The notes: generated from the letters alone by a model not told the origin. Counted from the first letter of the stretch, positions 1-9,500 are shown. The stretch: 11,510 nucleotides of DNA from SIG440 sp045647905 (GCA_045647905.1 JAZRMZ010000191.1:1-11510), one strand, 5' to 3'. A program made the numbers and translations.

Positions 1-12
1 TGGAGGTATATT

Positions 13-2007
13 ATGAAAAATAAAATCAGTAAATTGATTATATATTTGATTGTTTGCGGATTGATTTTGTCGCAAAATCTGATATGTTTTGGCAATGAAA
101 TTTCGGCAGAAGAATATGTTGAAGTGCCTTCAATGGAGGAAAACATTGAGGAAGTTTCAATGGAGGAAGACGCCGAAGAAATTTCAGTGGAGGAAGAGGT
201 TGAAGAGATTTCAACAGAAGAAAATGATGAGTCAACTGAGGCAGAAGAAGAGGATTCTGATTTAGCTGTTGCAGAACTTTTTGAACAGGAAAACGGTGCT
301 GTGGAGGCATATGAGTTGCAGGCAGACACACCAGGAAATCTAATTGGTGAAAACTGTACGGATGATTTTGAAGATTTCAGTAAGGTCTATTCATACAGCA
401 ATATTTCTCAGGTGACAAGCGGTTCAATTCTGACCAATGAGGTGTATAATGACGGAACACTATGGACTGTTGGTGATGTGAGCCAATCAGCAGAGATTGT
501 GTATGCTGTGGACGACACTGCTCATATATCAAAGATTCGTTTTGAATTTTCCAGAATGGTTGATGTAAAGTACCCTGTTATTTCTGTTTCATCAGACGGA
601 AATGAATATACCGACATTACAAACAGAATGTCAACTGTCGGTGGAGAAACGACTGCTGTTTTAAAGAATTGGACAAAAATCATGGCAGCAAGCAGGGAAA
701 ATGGTGCTCAGAATATTTATGCGGCAGAAAAGTCAGTTTCCGGTGTTAAGTTTGTGAAGATAGAAATACAGCCAAATTCGAGCGCACGTCCTATGTATCT
801 GAGAAACTGTTCTCTTGAGGTTGTACCTGTTCAGGAAATAGGTGAGAGCTTAACAAATGAATATGAAAATATGGATTATATTTACAGCAGCAAGAATTTT
901 GTGCAGTCAGTTGTTGAAGACTTGGAAGCCCTCAATTTCTATGATGTAACTTCACTTCAGCTTGAGGATGTGTCAAAGCCTGCAGAAGTTATTTACAAGG
1001 CGAAAAGCGGAAAGGCTCTGACTGAAATTGAAGTTGGTATAACAAGATGGGATGGTATTAAATTCCCCATAATTTCTTATTCTTTTGATGGAAAGACATA
1101 CATAAACATAAATCAGCTTATGCCAACAGTAGCATTGGATGATGCAGCATACGGTGCATTTTGGACATATACCGGCAGTGCAGGTTATGAATATCGTCTC
1201 AAGTACAGATTCAAGCAGTCACTTCCCGAGGGAACACAGTTTGTGAAAATTGCCCTTGTTGGCGGTGCTGTTGCCAGAGCGGATAAATTCTTTTTGAGAA
1301 ATACGATTATAGGTGTTGACAAAGCCGGTGTGGTATCTTCTGATGAATTTTCCGAAAGCTTTGAATCATTTGATTTCACAAGTGCGAACGAGGAAATCAC
1401 GTTGTCGAACAGAGGATTTTCGGCAGAATCCGGTGGAAAGCTTGGCTACAAGGCGGTTAACGGAAAAAGAATGAAGCATATCTCTGTGACGTTTGAAGGT
1501 GATGCAGATGCGTTGAATTTGGATGCGTTTGATGTAAACGGAAAAACAATTCCTTTCTCTGTGGCTGAAAACGGAGAGCTGAGTTCAGGTTTGTTGTCGG
1601 TTGAACTTCCTGAAAATACAAAAAGTATTGAACTGAAAAACTCTGCATCAGTTTTGTATACAGCCATTGATATTGAACAGGAAACAGCAATTGGCTATTC
1701 ATGGCTCAGCACGGATGGTAAAACAATTTTTGCGGCAGATGACAGCAATGCAATTTCGGCAAAATTGTATGTAAATTCTCAGGCAGGCGAAGATGTTCCG
1801 GTAACAGCAATAATGGTTGTGTATGATGGTGAAGTTGTGAAGCAAGTTGTTTCTCAATCGGTGGATGCAAAAGCGGGCAAAAAAACAGAATTGTTTGTGG
1901 AAGCAGGGCCTGTTGAGGCTGAAGGTAAACTGTCTGCGGAAGTGAATATAATCAGCGACATAAAAGGTGGCATTGCCATCGGAAACGCTTCAATATATTC
2001 AAAGTAA
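13..2007 (+). CDS. Secreted non-catalytic protein with repeated carbohydrate-binding-like modules
   Basis: 664 residues. Residues 1 to about 27-32 are a signal peptide (KNKxSK basic start, hydrophobic core to Cys25). No lipobox is present, so it is secreted rather than a lipoprotein. A very acidic linker follows (about 33-83) containing four 9-residue repeats. Two ~160-residue beta-rich modules come next, at about 113-273 and 277-436. Each opens with a D-x-F/E-Y motif and carries a central YP/FP-V/I-I-S-x-S-x-DG-x-x-Y strand pair and a late F-V-K-I strand. A shortened third copy lies at about 442-555. Residues 557-664 look like an Ig/FN3-type beta domain (AIMVVYDGEVVKQV). The first module is about half identical by eye to module 2 of the GH10 protein encoded at 6507. 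No catalytic domain, SLH domain, sortase motif or dockerin is visible. The start at 13 is supported by GGAGG at 2-6 with a 6-base spacer. Binding of plant polysaccharide is inferred from the shared modules, not shown. Confidence 0.85.
   Translation: MKNKISKLIIYLIVCGLILSQNLICFGNEISAEEYVEVPSMEENIEEVSMEEDAEEISVEEEVEEISTEENDESTEAEEEDSDLAVAELFEQENGAVEAYELQADTPGNLIGENCTDDFEDFSKVYSYSNISQVTSGSILTNEVYNDGTLWTVGDVSQSAEIVYAVDDTAHISKIRFEFSRMVDVKYPVISVSSDGNEYTDITNRMSTVGGETTAVLKNWTKIMAASRENGAQNIYAAEKSVSGVKFVKIEIQPNSSARPMYLRNCSLEVVPVQEIGESLTNEYENMDYIYSSKNFVQSVVEDLEALNFYDVTSLQLEDVSKPAEVIYKAKSGKALTEIEVGITRWDGIKFPIISYSFDGKTYININQLMPTVALDDAAYGAFWTYTGSAGYEYRLKYRFKQSLPEGTQFVKIALVGGAVARADKFFLRNTIIGVDKAGVVSSDEFSESFESFDFTSANEEITLSNRGFSAESGGKLGYKAVNGKRMKHISVTFEGDADALNLDAFDVNGKTIPFSVAENGELSSGLLSVELPENTKSIELKNSASVLYTAIDIEQETAIGYSWLSTDGKTIFAADDSNAISAKLYVNSQAGEDVPVTAIMVVYDGEVVKQVVSQSVDAKAGKKTELFVEAGPVEAEGKLSAEVNIISDIKGGIAIGNASIYSK
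127..234 (+). repeat. Four tandem 27-bp units encoding an acidic 9-residue repeat
   Basis: Within the first gene, residues 39-74 read as four 9-mers: PSMEENIEE, VSMEEDAEE, ISVEEEVEE, ISTEENDES. The period is exactly 27 bases and the units have diverged from each other. The segment lies between the signal peptide and the first folded module and is probably a disordered, strongly negative spacer. A second, irregular Glu/Asp-rich stretch continues to about residue 83. Confidence 0.8.
349..1677 (+). repeat. Array of three beta-sandwich modules in the first gene (two full, one degenerate)
   Basis: Protein-level repeat. Copy 1 is at about 349-831, copy 2 at about 841-1320 and copy 3 at about 1336-1677. 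Shared landmarks are an opening D-[DE]-F/Y segment, A-E-[IV]-[IV]-Y-K/A, a strand before R-x-x-x-[IV]-K-[YF]-P, S-x-DG-x-x-Y-[TI], and LPEGT-x-F-V-K-I near the end. Copy 3 keeps the opening (DEFSESFESFDF), the GYKAVNGK strand and the LPENTKSIEL strand, but is only about 115 residues and lacks the RxxxIKYP centre. The late basic-aromatic strand and the S-x-DG-x-x-Y turn recall galactose-binding-like (discoidin/CBM32-type) jelly rolls. That assignment is inference. Confidence 0.7.
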
Positions 2008-2025
2008 AGGCTTCGAAAACAGTTT

Positions 2026-2034
2026 GGGAAAGGA
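2026..2034 (+). promoter_or_regulatory. Ribosome binding site that favours a start at 2044 rather than 2035
   Basis: The purine run GGGAAAGGA at 2026-2034 directly abuts the ATG at 2035, leaving no proper spacer between AGGA (2031-2034) and that codon. The next in-frame ATG, at 2044, is 9 bases from AGGA, which is a normal distance. It also gives a tidier signal peptide start (MIKKV). The second gene therefore probably begins at 2044, shortening the protein by three residues. GGG at 2026-2028 could still serve the 2035 start. Confidence 0.55.
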
Positions 2035-3780
2035 ATGAAATATATGATAAAAAAAGTAATTTTTGCTGTGTGTATTTTTATTCTTGCTTGTTCTGCAGGA
2101 GTATTTGCATCTGAGTTCGGCGTAGATTACTATGTTGCGGATATTGAAAAAAACGATGTTATAGTTTACGGCACACTACCCTTTGATGGAGTTAATGACT
2201 GGGTAACGGTCAGCCTTTTGAATCCGGGCTATTCGGCAGAAAATGCAGATTCAAATGAAGCAGATGTTGCAATAAATGGCTTTAAAAGAGCCGAGCTTTC
2301 CGAAAAAAACGGCATGGGTGAGTTTTCTGTAAAGTTTCGGATAAGAAATCCCGAAACCGGTGTTTACACAGCGGTTATAAGAAGTGCGGCAATGGAGGAT
2401 TCGGAATCGTTGGAAATTCAGTATTACATTGGCGATGACGTGACAACATTGTGCAGCGACATTGCCGATGCTCTTGAAAGCGGAAACGGTGATGAACTGG
2501 CGAAATATTTTACCGAAGATGCGTTGCGTTTGGTTGGTGTAAGAAAGACTTACCTTGGCAATGTTTCGGCAACGGATATTTGCTCATTGATTGACGGTTC
2601 ATCTATGGGCAATATTGACGATGATGTAAAGAGCATAAAGTACGCAATTGAAGAAATGGTACTTCTTGATATGACAGAAGATGACAAGCTGGAAGCTCTT
2701 GTGTTTGCTGCTTTGACTGATGAGCAGGCAATGGACGTTCTGAGCGGAGGAAATGTTGATGCACCTATATTCAGAGCTTTGAAAAAAGTGAATGAGGCTG
2801 TTGCTCAGCAGAGTGCAGAGGATGTGTCAGGAAAAGATTATGATGACAGAAAAGAGTTTGAGGCTGCATTTGGTCTTGCGGTGTTGAATAATGCACTTGT
2901 TGATGCGGATAATTATGTTGTTGTAAGAGACATAATGAATGATTTCAGTGAATTGTTTGCAACAGATTATTCAAAGGAATATGAATCACTCAGCAAAACA
3001 CAAAAAGCAAAAGCAGAAGTTGAATTGCAGAAATATATCAAGAACAACAAGCTTAAAAAGCTTGATGATGCTGCAAAGGCGTTTTTGAACATCATTGAGG
3101 ATATAGCAGAAGATTCCAAAACCTCGTCAGGTTCCGGCTCGGGAAGCGGAGGCGGCGGTGGCGGCGGAAGCAGAGTTAATGTTTCATCTGCCATCATAAA
3201 GGAAGTTAATGCGGTTGACAATAAGGCAGGAAAGTTGCCTTTTGTGGACATCGAAAATGTGGAATGGGCTCAGGAGAGCATTATTGCTCTTGAAGATGCA
3301 GGTGTTATTTCAGGACGTTCAAAAATGTATTTTGAACCTGAAGCAACGGTGACAAGAGAAGAATTTGTCAAGATGGTTGTGGTTGCTTTGGAGATTGAAC
3401 CTGAAACACTAAAGGAAATGGTTTTTGCTGACGTTTTGGAGACTGATTGGTTTTATCCTTACGTTTCAAAGGCATATTCTTCAGAAATAATAAATGGTGT
3501 AAACGATTTGTTCTTCGGAACAGGCTTTGAAATAACCAGAGAAGAAATGGCAACAATTTTGTACAGAACTGCGTTTAATGCAGAAGCTGCACAAAATGCA
3601 GGACTTAATTTCGTGGATAAGGAAAGCATTTCGGAATACGCAACAGAGGCTGTTGCGGCTCTCAGCAATATGGGTATCATAAACGGAAAAGGAAATGGAA
3701 TGTTTGAGCCCAAGGCATCTGCAACAAGAGCAGAGGCTGCAAAGGTTATCTACATGGTGATGCAGAAAATAGCGAAATGA
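2035..3780 (+). CDS. Secreted SLH-domain cell-surface protein with Ig-like and helical regions
   Basis: 581 residues from 2035, or 578 if translation begins at the better-spaced ATG at 2044. The signal peptide ends near Ala25 (GVFA, then SE). Residues ~27-133 form a beta-rich Ig-like domain with the segments DVIVYGTLPF, SLLNPGYSAEN and TGVYTAVIRSA. Residues ~134-360 are mostly helical, acidic, and of no family I recognise. A flexible Ser/Gly linker at 364-379, with seven consecutive Gly, precedes three SLH domains at about 401-452, 462-515 and 525-581. All three keep the wall-binding motif: T440-R-E-E, T501-R-E-E and T564-R-A-E. SLH triplets of this kind bind pyruvylated secondary cell-wall polymer in Gram-positive bacteria, so this protein is very likely wall-anchored. 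It sits 27 bases after the first gene and 15 bases before the third. What the Ig-like and helical parts hold or bind is not evident. Confidence 0.9.
   Translation: MKYMIKKVIFAVCIFILACSAGVFASEFGVDYYVADIEKNDVIVYGTLPFDGVNDWVTVSLLNPGYSAENADSNEADVAINGFKRAELSEKNGMGEFSVKFRIRNPETGVYTAVIRSAAMEDSESLEIQYYIGDDVTTLCSDIADALESGNGDELAKYFTEDALRLVGVRKTYLGNVSATDICSLIDGSSMGNIDDDVKSIKYAIEEMVLLDMTEDDKLEALVFAALTDEQAMDVLSGGNVDAPIFRALKKVNEAVAQQSAEDVSGKDYDDRKEFEAAFGLAVLNNALVDADNYVVVRDIMNDFSELFATDYSKEYESLSKTQKAKAEVELQKYIKNNKLKKLDDAAKAFLNIIEDIAEDSKTSSGSGSGSGGGGGGGSRVNVSSAIIKEVNAVDNKAGKLPFVDIENVEWAQESIIALEDAGVISGRSKMYFEPEATVTREEFVKMVVVALEIEPETLKEMVFADVLETDWFYPYVSKAYSSEIINGVNDLFFGTGFEITREEMATILYRTAFNAEAAQNAGLNFVDKESISEYATEAVAALSNMGIINGKGNGMFEPKASATRAEAAKVIYMVMQKIAK
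3124..3171 (+). repeat. Low-complexity Ser/Gly linker coding segment
   Basis: Residues 364-379 of the second gene's product consist only of Ser and Gly: alternating SG pairs, then seven Gly in a row, then Ser. The DNA is locally GC-rich (repeated ggc/gga codons) in an otherwise AT-leaning gene. It separates the helical region from the three SLH domains and is probably a flexible hinge lifting the N-terminal part off the wall. Confidence 0.85.
3238..3774 (+). other. Three SLH wall-anchoring domains (C-terminal)
   Basis: Encodes about residues 402-580 of the second gene's product. Each copy begins with a F-[VA]-D-[IV/K] segment, has a helix ending in G-[VI]-I-[SN]-G or I-I-N-G, then an F-E-P/F-G-T-G turn, and ends in T-R-[EA]-E followed by a hydrophobic helix. 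The three copies have the usual ~55-60 residue spacing. The intact T-R-x-E motifs in all three support a working anchor for secondary cell-wall polymer (established knowledge of the SLH family). Confidence 0.9.
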
Positions 3781-3795
3781 TAAGGAGGCGGCAGA

Positions 3796-6486
3796 ATGTT
3801 TAAGAAAAAAGCAATGTTTTTTAAAACGGTGTGTTTGTTGATGGTATTCTTTATGTTAAGCACAATGAATATTTTCGCAACAGACACAGAGATTGAATTT
3901 GAACAGAAGGATGTAACAAAAGCTGCTCTTCTTCAGGGCTTGGGCATAATAACAGAAAAACCTGAAGTATTTCTGAGCAGAACCCAGTTGACCAGAGGTG
4001 AATTTGCTGAAATTGCAGTGAAGTTGTCAGCATTATATGACGACATAGATTCCAAAGAAAAAATGTATTTTATTGATGTTGAAGATTCACATCCAAAGAG
4101 CAAGGCTATATATGCTGCCGTGAATATTGGCCTTATGAAGGGCAATGGCGATTATACCTTTGCACCTGACAGAGCTGTTTCGTATGAGGAATTGACGAAA
4201 ATTCTTGTTGAAATTGTGGGCTATAAATGGCTTGCAGAGTTGAACGGCGGTTATGTATCGGGATATTTGAACACGGCAAACAAGATTGGTCTTTTGGACG
4301 GTGTTTCGGTGGATAATATGAACGGCATGAGCATCGCAAAAATGCTTTATAATGCTTTGTTTGTGGAATATCCGATTGTTGCGGGAATCGGTGACTCGGT
4401 TACATATGAAACTGAGCCTGAAAGAACTTATATGACTGAAGTTCTGAAGGTGAAGGAAGTAACCGGAATCGTTGAAGCAACAGAAGAAACAGAACTTTAC
4501 GGCGAATCATCCCTCGGTAAAAACGAGATAAAGGTAAATGGTATTATTTTCCGTGGCAACAAGCTTGCTTCTGATTTATTGGGTAAAAAGGTTGATGTGT
4601 ATTACAAAGCGGACCGTGACTCAGCTTTAGCTAAGGAAATTATCTATATCGGTGTTTCGGATAAATGTAGTGTTCTTGAACTTACAAGTGATGATGTTGA
4701 ATATGCTGACGGAGTGTTTACCTATTACGGCGATTCAAACAAGGCAAAAACTGCAAGGATTTCTGATGCTGCTGCAATCATTTACAACGGAACAGCAATA
4801 GATGACCCTGCCTTTGATATGAGCAGTCTGGAACCTGAAAACGGCAATGTTGTTCTCATTGAAAATGATGGCGACAAGGTTTATGATGTGGTAATTGTAC
4901 GCAATTATTACAACATTAAGATTGAATCAATCAGTGTGGTTGATGATAAGATTTATGACGGAAGCCTGAGAAGACGTGACCTTGTGATAGACAATATGGA
5001 CAATTGGCACTTCTTTAATAAAGATGGCGGTGCAATAAGCTTTGAAGATTTGCCCGTTGGCAGCCTGGTATCGGTTGAAGAGAATTCAAAGGGCGGAAAC
5101 GTGTATGTTGGTCAGGACTTGATACTTGGTGCAGTTGAAAAAGCATATGAAGATAGACTGGTAATCGGCGGTGCGGAATACTTCTTCTGTGATGATTTAT
5201 CTGAAATGCAGGTAAAAATGCCTGTTGCAGGGGATTACGGAAGATTTTTAAGAGACAGAATGGGTAAAATTGCGTACTTTGATTCAATGTCTGATTCAAT
5301 GATGACGGGTCTGCTTCTTTCAGCGGGAAAAGAAAGAGGTGCAGACGGAAAGTTCAAGGTGAATATATATACAATTTTCAGCCAGTCTCAGGTCTTTGAG
5401 CTTGCTGCCAAGGTGAAGATTGACGGCCAGACATTCCGTACAGATGCCGGTGTGTTCAGCAAGGAAGCTGATGCAATTATTAATCATTTGCGACTTGGTG
5501 CGGCAAAGGAAAATCCGGCGCTCACCAATGAATTGCCCCTTGCACAGGTGGTAAGATATAAAACTGATGATGCGGGTAACATTTGCGAGTTGGATACTAC
5601 TGTGATGAACGAAAAATATGAGGATGAAAATTCCTTGAAAATCACCTTGCCTTATGAGGAAGGTAAGAACGTGTTCTACAAAAAAAGAGGCATGAGCTTT
5701 GACGGAAAGGTAGTGCTTGACGGAAATTCCTTGGTGTTTATTGTAAACACTCCCTTAGGTGGAAAGCTTGACGACAACTTCCAGTTGGTTTCAGGTGGCT
5801 ATTTTTCAGACAATATGTATAAAGATGTTTCTGCATTAAACTTTGTTAAAGACAAAATCGTTGCCGATGTTATGCTTGTATATCAGGATACCTCTGAAAG
5901 AGAGCTGGTGGGCGAGGCTTATGAAATGGTTATCGATGAAACAGGTTATATGTGCAATGACGAGGGCGAAATCTTTGAAACCATCAGCGGCTATCATCTC
6001 GGAAATTATGTTACACACAAACTGAGTCCCGACCTTGGACTTGAAAGAAAGCTGCAACAGGGTGACTTGATAAGATTCTCGCTCAATAACAGAGATGAAA
6101 TATTTGTTGTTAAGATGATTTATTACGGCCCGGAGAACTGCATGGCATTTGATGCCAATAATGATGGAGTGGCGGATGTAAGCAATGGCAAAAAGCCTGA
6201 TGCAGGTGACTATATGACAATGGCATATCCTTATCATCTGTATGAAAATGCCATTACTCTTGCTCCTACCACAACGGTTGAAACGGTAGAGGATGTGGCT
6301 GATATGCGTTCATTCAGAGTGGATGAAGCGAAGGTTTATATCTTTGACAGAAATAATAAGAAAAATCCTGTTAGCGTAGGCTCTTTGAACGATGTGCGGA
6401 CATATAGGAAGGATGGCAATGCGGCATCAAAAGTGGTTGTGCGTGGCCTTTATCTAAGTATTCAGACGATACTTATTATTAAATAA
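3796..6486 (+). CDS. Large secreted protein with N-terminal, partly degenerate SLH repeats and unknown beta-rich body
   Basis: 896 residues. The start is firm: AAGGAGG at 3782-3788 lies 7 bases upstream. The signal peptide ends near Ala28 (MNIFA, then TD). SLH-like repeats follow: residues ~40-82 with an intact L65-T-R-G-E-F motif; ~92-143, where the motif reads S129-Y-E-E and has lost its Arg; and ~155-190, recognised only by NKIGLLDGV and SIAKMLYNALF. Residues ~215-896 are predicted mainly beta, as many short strands alternating with D/N/G turns (for example KVTGIVEA-like, KEIIYIG, DKVYDVVIV), consistent with stacked small beta domains. I recognise no catalytic family here. A D-x-N-x-D-G-x-x-D loop at 786-794 could bind calcium. 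The protein ends in a run of short hydrophobic strands (KVVVRGLYL). It lies 15 bases after the triple-SLH gene and 20 before the GH10 gene. A structural surface or S-layer-associated role is inferred from context only. Confidence 0.88.
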   Translation: MFKKKAMFFKTVCLLMVFFMLSTMNIFATDTEIEFEQKDVTKAALLQGLGIITEKPEVFLSRTQLTRGEFAEIAVKLSALYDDIDSKEKMYFIDVEDSHPKSKAIYAAVNIGLMKGNGDYTFAPDRAVSYEELTKILVEIVGYKWLAELNGGYVSGYLNTANKIGLLDGVSVDNMNGMSIAKMLYNALFVEYPIVAGIGDSVTYETEPERTYMTEVLKVKEVTGIVEATEETELYGESSLGKNEIKVNGIIFRGNKLASDLLGKKVDVYYKADRDSALAKEIIYIGVSDKCSVLELTSDDVEYADGVFTYYGDSNKAKTARISDAAAIIYNGTAIDDPAFDMSSLEPENGNVVLIENDGDKVYDVVIVRNYYNIKIESISVVDDKIYDGSLRRRDLVIDNMDNWHFFNKDGGAISFEDLPVGSLVSVEENSKGGNVYVGQDLILGAVEKAYEDRLVIGGAEYFFCDDLSEMQVKMPVAGDYGRFLRDRMGKIAYFDSMSDSMMTGLLLSAGKERGADGKFKVNIYTIFSQSQVFELAAKVKIDGQTFRTDAGVFSKEADAIINHLRLGAAKENPALTNELPLAQVVRYKTDDAGNICELDTTVMNEKYEDENSLKITLPYEEGKNVFYKKRGMSFDGKVVLDGNSLVFIVNTPLGGKLDDNFQLVSGGYFSDNMYKDVSALNFVKDKIVADVMLVYQDTSERELVGEAYEMVIDETGYMCNDEGEIFETISGYHLGNYVTHKLSPDLGLERKLQQGDLIRFSLNNRDEIFVVKMIYYGPENCMAFDANNDGVADVSNGKKPDAGDYMTMAYPYHLYENAITLAPTTTVETVEDVADMRSFRVDEAKVYIFDRNNKKNPVSVGSLNDVRTYRKDGNAASKVVVRGLYLSIQTILIIK
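3913..4365 (+). other. N-terminal SLH-like region, degenerate in repeats 2 and 3
   Basis: Encodes about residues 40-190 of the third gene's product. Repeat 1 lacks the usual F-x-D-V opening but keeps L-T-R-G-E-F. Repeat 2 keeps YFIDVED, the helix to GLMKGNGDYTFAP, and a motif with Tyr in place of Arg. Repeat 3 keeps only GLLDGV and the closing helix. The region is recognisable by order and spacing, but only one of the three wall-polymer-binding motifs is intact. Confidence 0.7.
6151..6177 (+). other. Candidate calcium-binding loop in the third gene's product
   Basis: Residues 786-794 read D-A-N-N-D-G-V-A-D, fitting the D-x-[DN]-x-D-G-x-x-D pattern of EF-hand-like and thrombospondin-3-like calcium loops. 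Only one loop is present, so it is not a dockerin, which needs two. The fit is to a short pattern and could be coincidental. Confidence 0.4.
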
Positions 6487-6506
6487 ATGTAAAAGGTTGT
6501 GGTTAA

Positions 6507-9500
6507 ATGATAAAACGTTTTTTATCTGCATTTCTGTGCTTTTGTATGGTTTTGTCTATGGTGAGTATCGTAGCTTCTGCTGAAAATGCAGAAATTACGT
6601 TGAATAACGGAATATTTGTTGAAAATTTTGGCGACTTTTCAAACGCATATTCAATCACAAATCTGAGATACGTAACCGATAATGCTTTGCTCACAAATGA
6701 ACTTTATAATGACGATACATTATGGCAGTTGGGAAACGGGAAAAATGCGGCAGAAGTAGTATACAAGCTTCCTGCAAACACAAGGCTGAACAGTGTGTAC
6801 TTTGAATTTTCGCGGGACAAGAGTATGATGTATCCCATTATTGCATGGTCTGAGGACGGTGTTTCATACACCGACCTCACCACAAGAATGGATATTCAAC
6901 GAGGAGAGGATGAGGTTGTTCTTGCTGACTGGACGAGAATGTGGCTTGCCAATGAGGAAAATGGCTGGCAGACTGTGTATTCAACCGAAAAGGCTGTTCC
7001 GGCTTCTGCAAGATACATCAAGTTTGAAGTGCAGGCCGGCTCTCTGAGCAGTGACAGAACCTTTTTCAGAAAAGCAGTTTTTTCGGGAGAAGAACGAGCT
7101 GTGAGCGGAAGCCGTTTTGCGGATGATTTTGCAAACTTTGACAATGTGTATTCTTCTGAAAACATAAGTCAGGTTAAGAACAATTCGTTGTTGACCAACG
7201 CTATTTATAATGACGATGATTTGTGGACGGTTACAAATACTTCAGAAAAGGCAGAGGTTGTTTACAAAGCAAAGGACGGAATGTTTTTTTCAAATGTTGA
7301 ATTTGAATTTTCGAGAATGGTCAACATAAAATATCCGGTTCTTTCTTATTCGTCCGATGGTGTGAACTATACTGATTTGACATCAAGAATGTCCACTGCT
7401 GCAGGAGATAGTGCGACTGTTGCGGCAGACTGGACAAAGCTCGCGGTTGCAAGCAAGGAGAATGGTGCACAAAATGTTTATTCAACATCAAAGCAGCTTC
7501 CTGAAGGTGCAAAGTATATCAAGGTCGAAATTCAGGCAGGGTCTTCGGCACGTCCTCTCTACCTGAGGGGAATTGTCTTTGGTTTGGCGGTGTTCAACAA
7601 ATTGACATCCACTTTGACGGAAGACTTTGACGAATTTAAAAATGTTTATAAAAGCAATAATCTGAGCCGTGTAACAGGTGCTCCGATTCTTGAAAATGCG
7701 GCATACGGTGACAATACATTGTGGACGGTTGAAGATGTTTCAAAGGCTTCTGAGGTTGTCTACACCGTGAATGATGACGGTGAACTGAAAAAGGTTTATT
7801 TTGAGTTTTCAAGAAACCGTTCAATGATTTACCCTGTTTTGTCTTATTCTTATGATGGCGTGACATATTATGATCTGACAACAAGAATGATGGAAATAAA
7901 GGATGAAGATGATGTTGTAAAACAAGACTGGACAAGAAAATTTCTCGGAAACGACGGCAATCTCTGGCAGACCTGTTATTCAACCACCAAAGAGTTGCCA
8001 AAAGGCACAAAATTTTTCAAGGTTGAAACGGTTGAAAATGCTTCGTCCGGTCCGTTCTATTTCAGAAAGGCAAAGCTTTTTGTTGAATCGGGTGAGGAAA
8101 TTTCTGAAAGTGTAACAGATGAATTTGATGACACTTCAAAGGGCTCATTTGCTTCAAACTTTATGCCAAAGACTGCAGAGGTGCTTGGTGATACAAGTGT
8201 ATTTGGCATAGATGACATTTCAGAAACTGCTGAAATTGAATACAAGGTGGAACCGGGAAAGCAGTTTTCGAGGTTTGAACTGGAAATTGCAAAACGTGAC
8301 AAAATCAAATTCCCCGTTGTTACATATTCAATGGATGGAAAAAGTTATACAAATGTCAATATCCCAATGGCAGTCGCTGATTATGAGGAAAACTATGATT
8401 GGGGATATGCAGGGGCTCTGGTATCGGGTTATGAAAAGTTTGTGTTTGAAATGGATTTGCCCGAAAACGTGAGGTTTTTGAAGGTATGGACCCAAAAGAA
8501 CTCAGTTTCATCACAAGATGACCTGCTTTTGAGCAAAATAGAGCTTTCTGTTGAAAATTATTCAGGAATTGCCCAACAGTTGAGTGATTTCTGTGAAGAT
8601 TTTGGGGATATATATTCGTCAACTAATATAAATGTGGCTGAACCTTCGATGATTCTTGCAAGAGGCTTGGATGATTCAAGCGTTTTTGCCGTAACACAGC
8701 TTGGCAAAGGAGCTGAGGTTGTTTACAAGGCGGCAGATAGCAAAGAGTTCTCGGAAATAACAGTTGAGTATGTGAGACAAAATCAAATTGAGTTTCCTGT
8801 TGTTGCATATTCCAAGGATAATGTGACGTATACAAATGTTTCACCCATTATGGATGGCAAGGCATATACCTGTGAGGGATGGAAAAACTGCGGAACTGTG
8901 TATAAGCCGGATGGAACATCTTCCTATTACAGCCGATGGTCTCTTACAAGGCAGATGCCAACGGATGTAAAGTACATTAAAATCTGGCTTGATACCGATG
9001 CTGTGTCAAGACTTACGGATATGTATATAAATCGGGTTGATTTGAGCGTCAGAAATGACAATTCCTATGAGCGTTCAATGTTTGAAGAGTACAGTGAGTA
9101 TTTTGATATTTGCATGGCAGTAGAAGGAAGATACCTGGACAGATGGGGTGCACTAGTTTCAAGCCAGGCGAATGTTATGGTTACAGAGAACGGTGCAAAG
9201 TCATGGATTCACTATGGTGAAGGCGAGGATGACTGGGACTGGAGCACCATTGATGCAGTTCTCAGCTTTGCGGAAGAACACAATATGAAGGTTCGTGCCC
9301 ATACTCTGGTTTGTCCTGACTTCTTTGACGCATATTCAAGTAACGGAAATACAACAAATAGTTGGTTCTTTGAGGATGAAAACGGCAATTCGCTCTTTGA
9401 CGCAAACGGCAATCCTGTTCCGGGTGCAAGAGAGCTTACTCTCAAAAGACTTGAAAAACACATCAAAACAATAATGACCAAATACAAGGGCAGAATTTAT

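Noticed and set aside
55..90. Lipoprotein signal in the first gene (Cys15 or Cys25)
   Set aside because: Residues before the Cys are L-I-V-C and N-L-I-C; the position before Cys is Val or Ile, not Gly or Ala, so no lipobox is formed.
6151..6177. Dockerin domain in the third gene's product
   Set aside because: Only one D-x-N-x-D-G-x-x-D loop is present. A dockerin needs two such loops with helices in ~60-70 residues, and the second is absent.
5836..6237. 133-codon open frame on the - strand
   Set aside because: It lies entirely inside the strongly supported third gene and has no ribosome site or recognisable domain. Its composition is that expected of an antisense frame.
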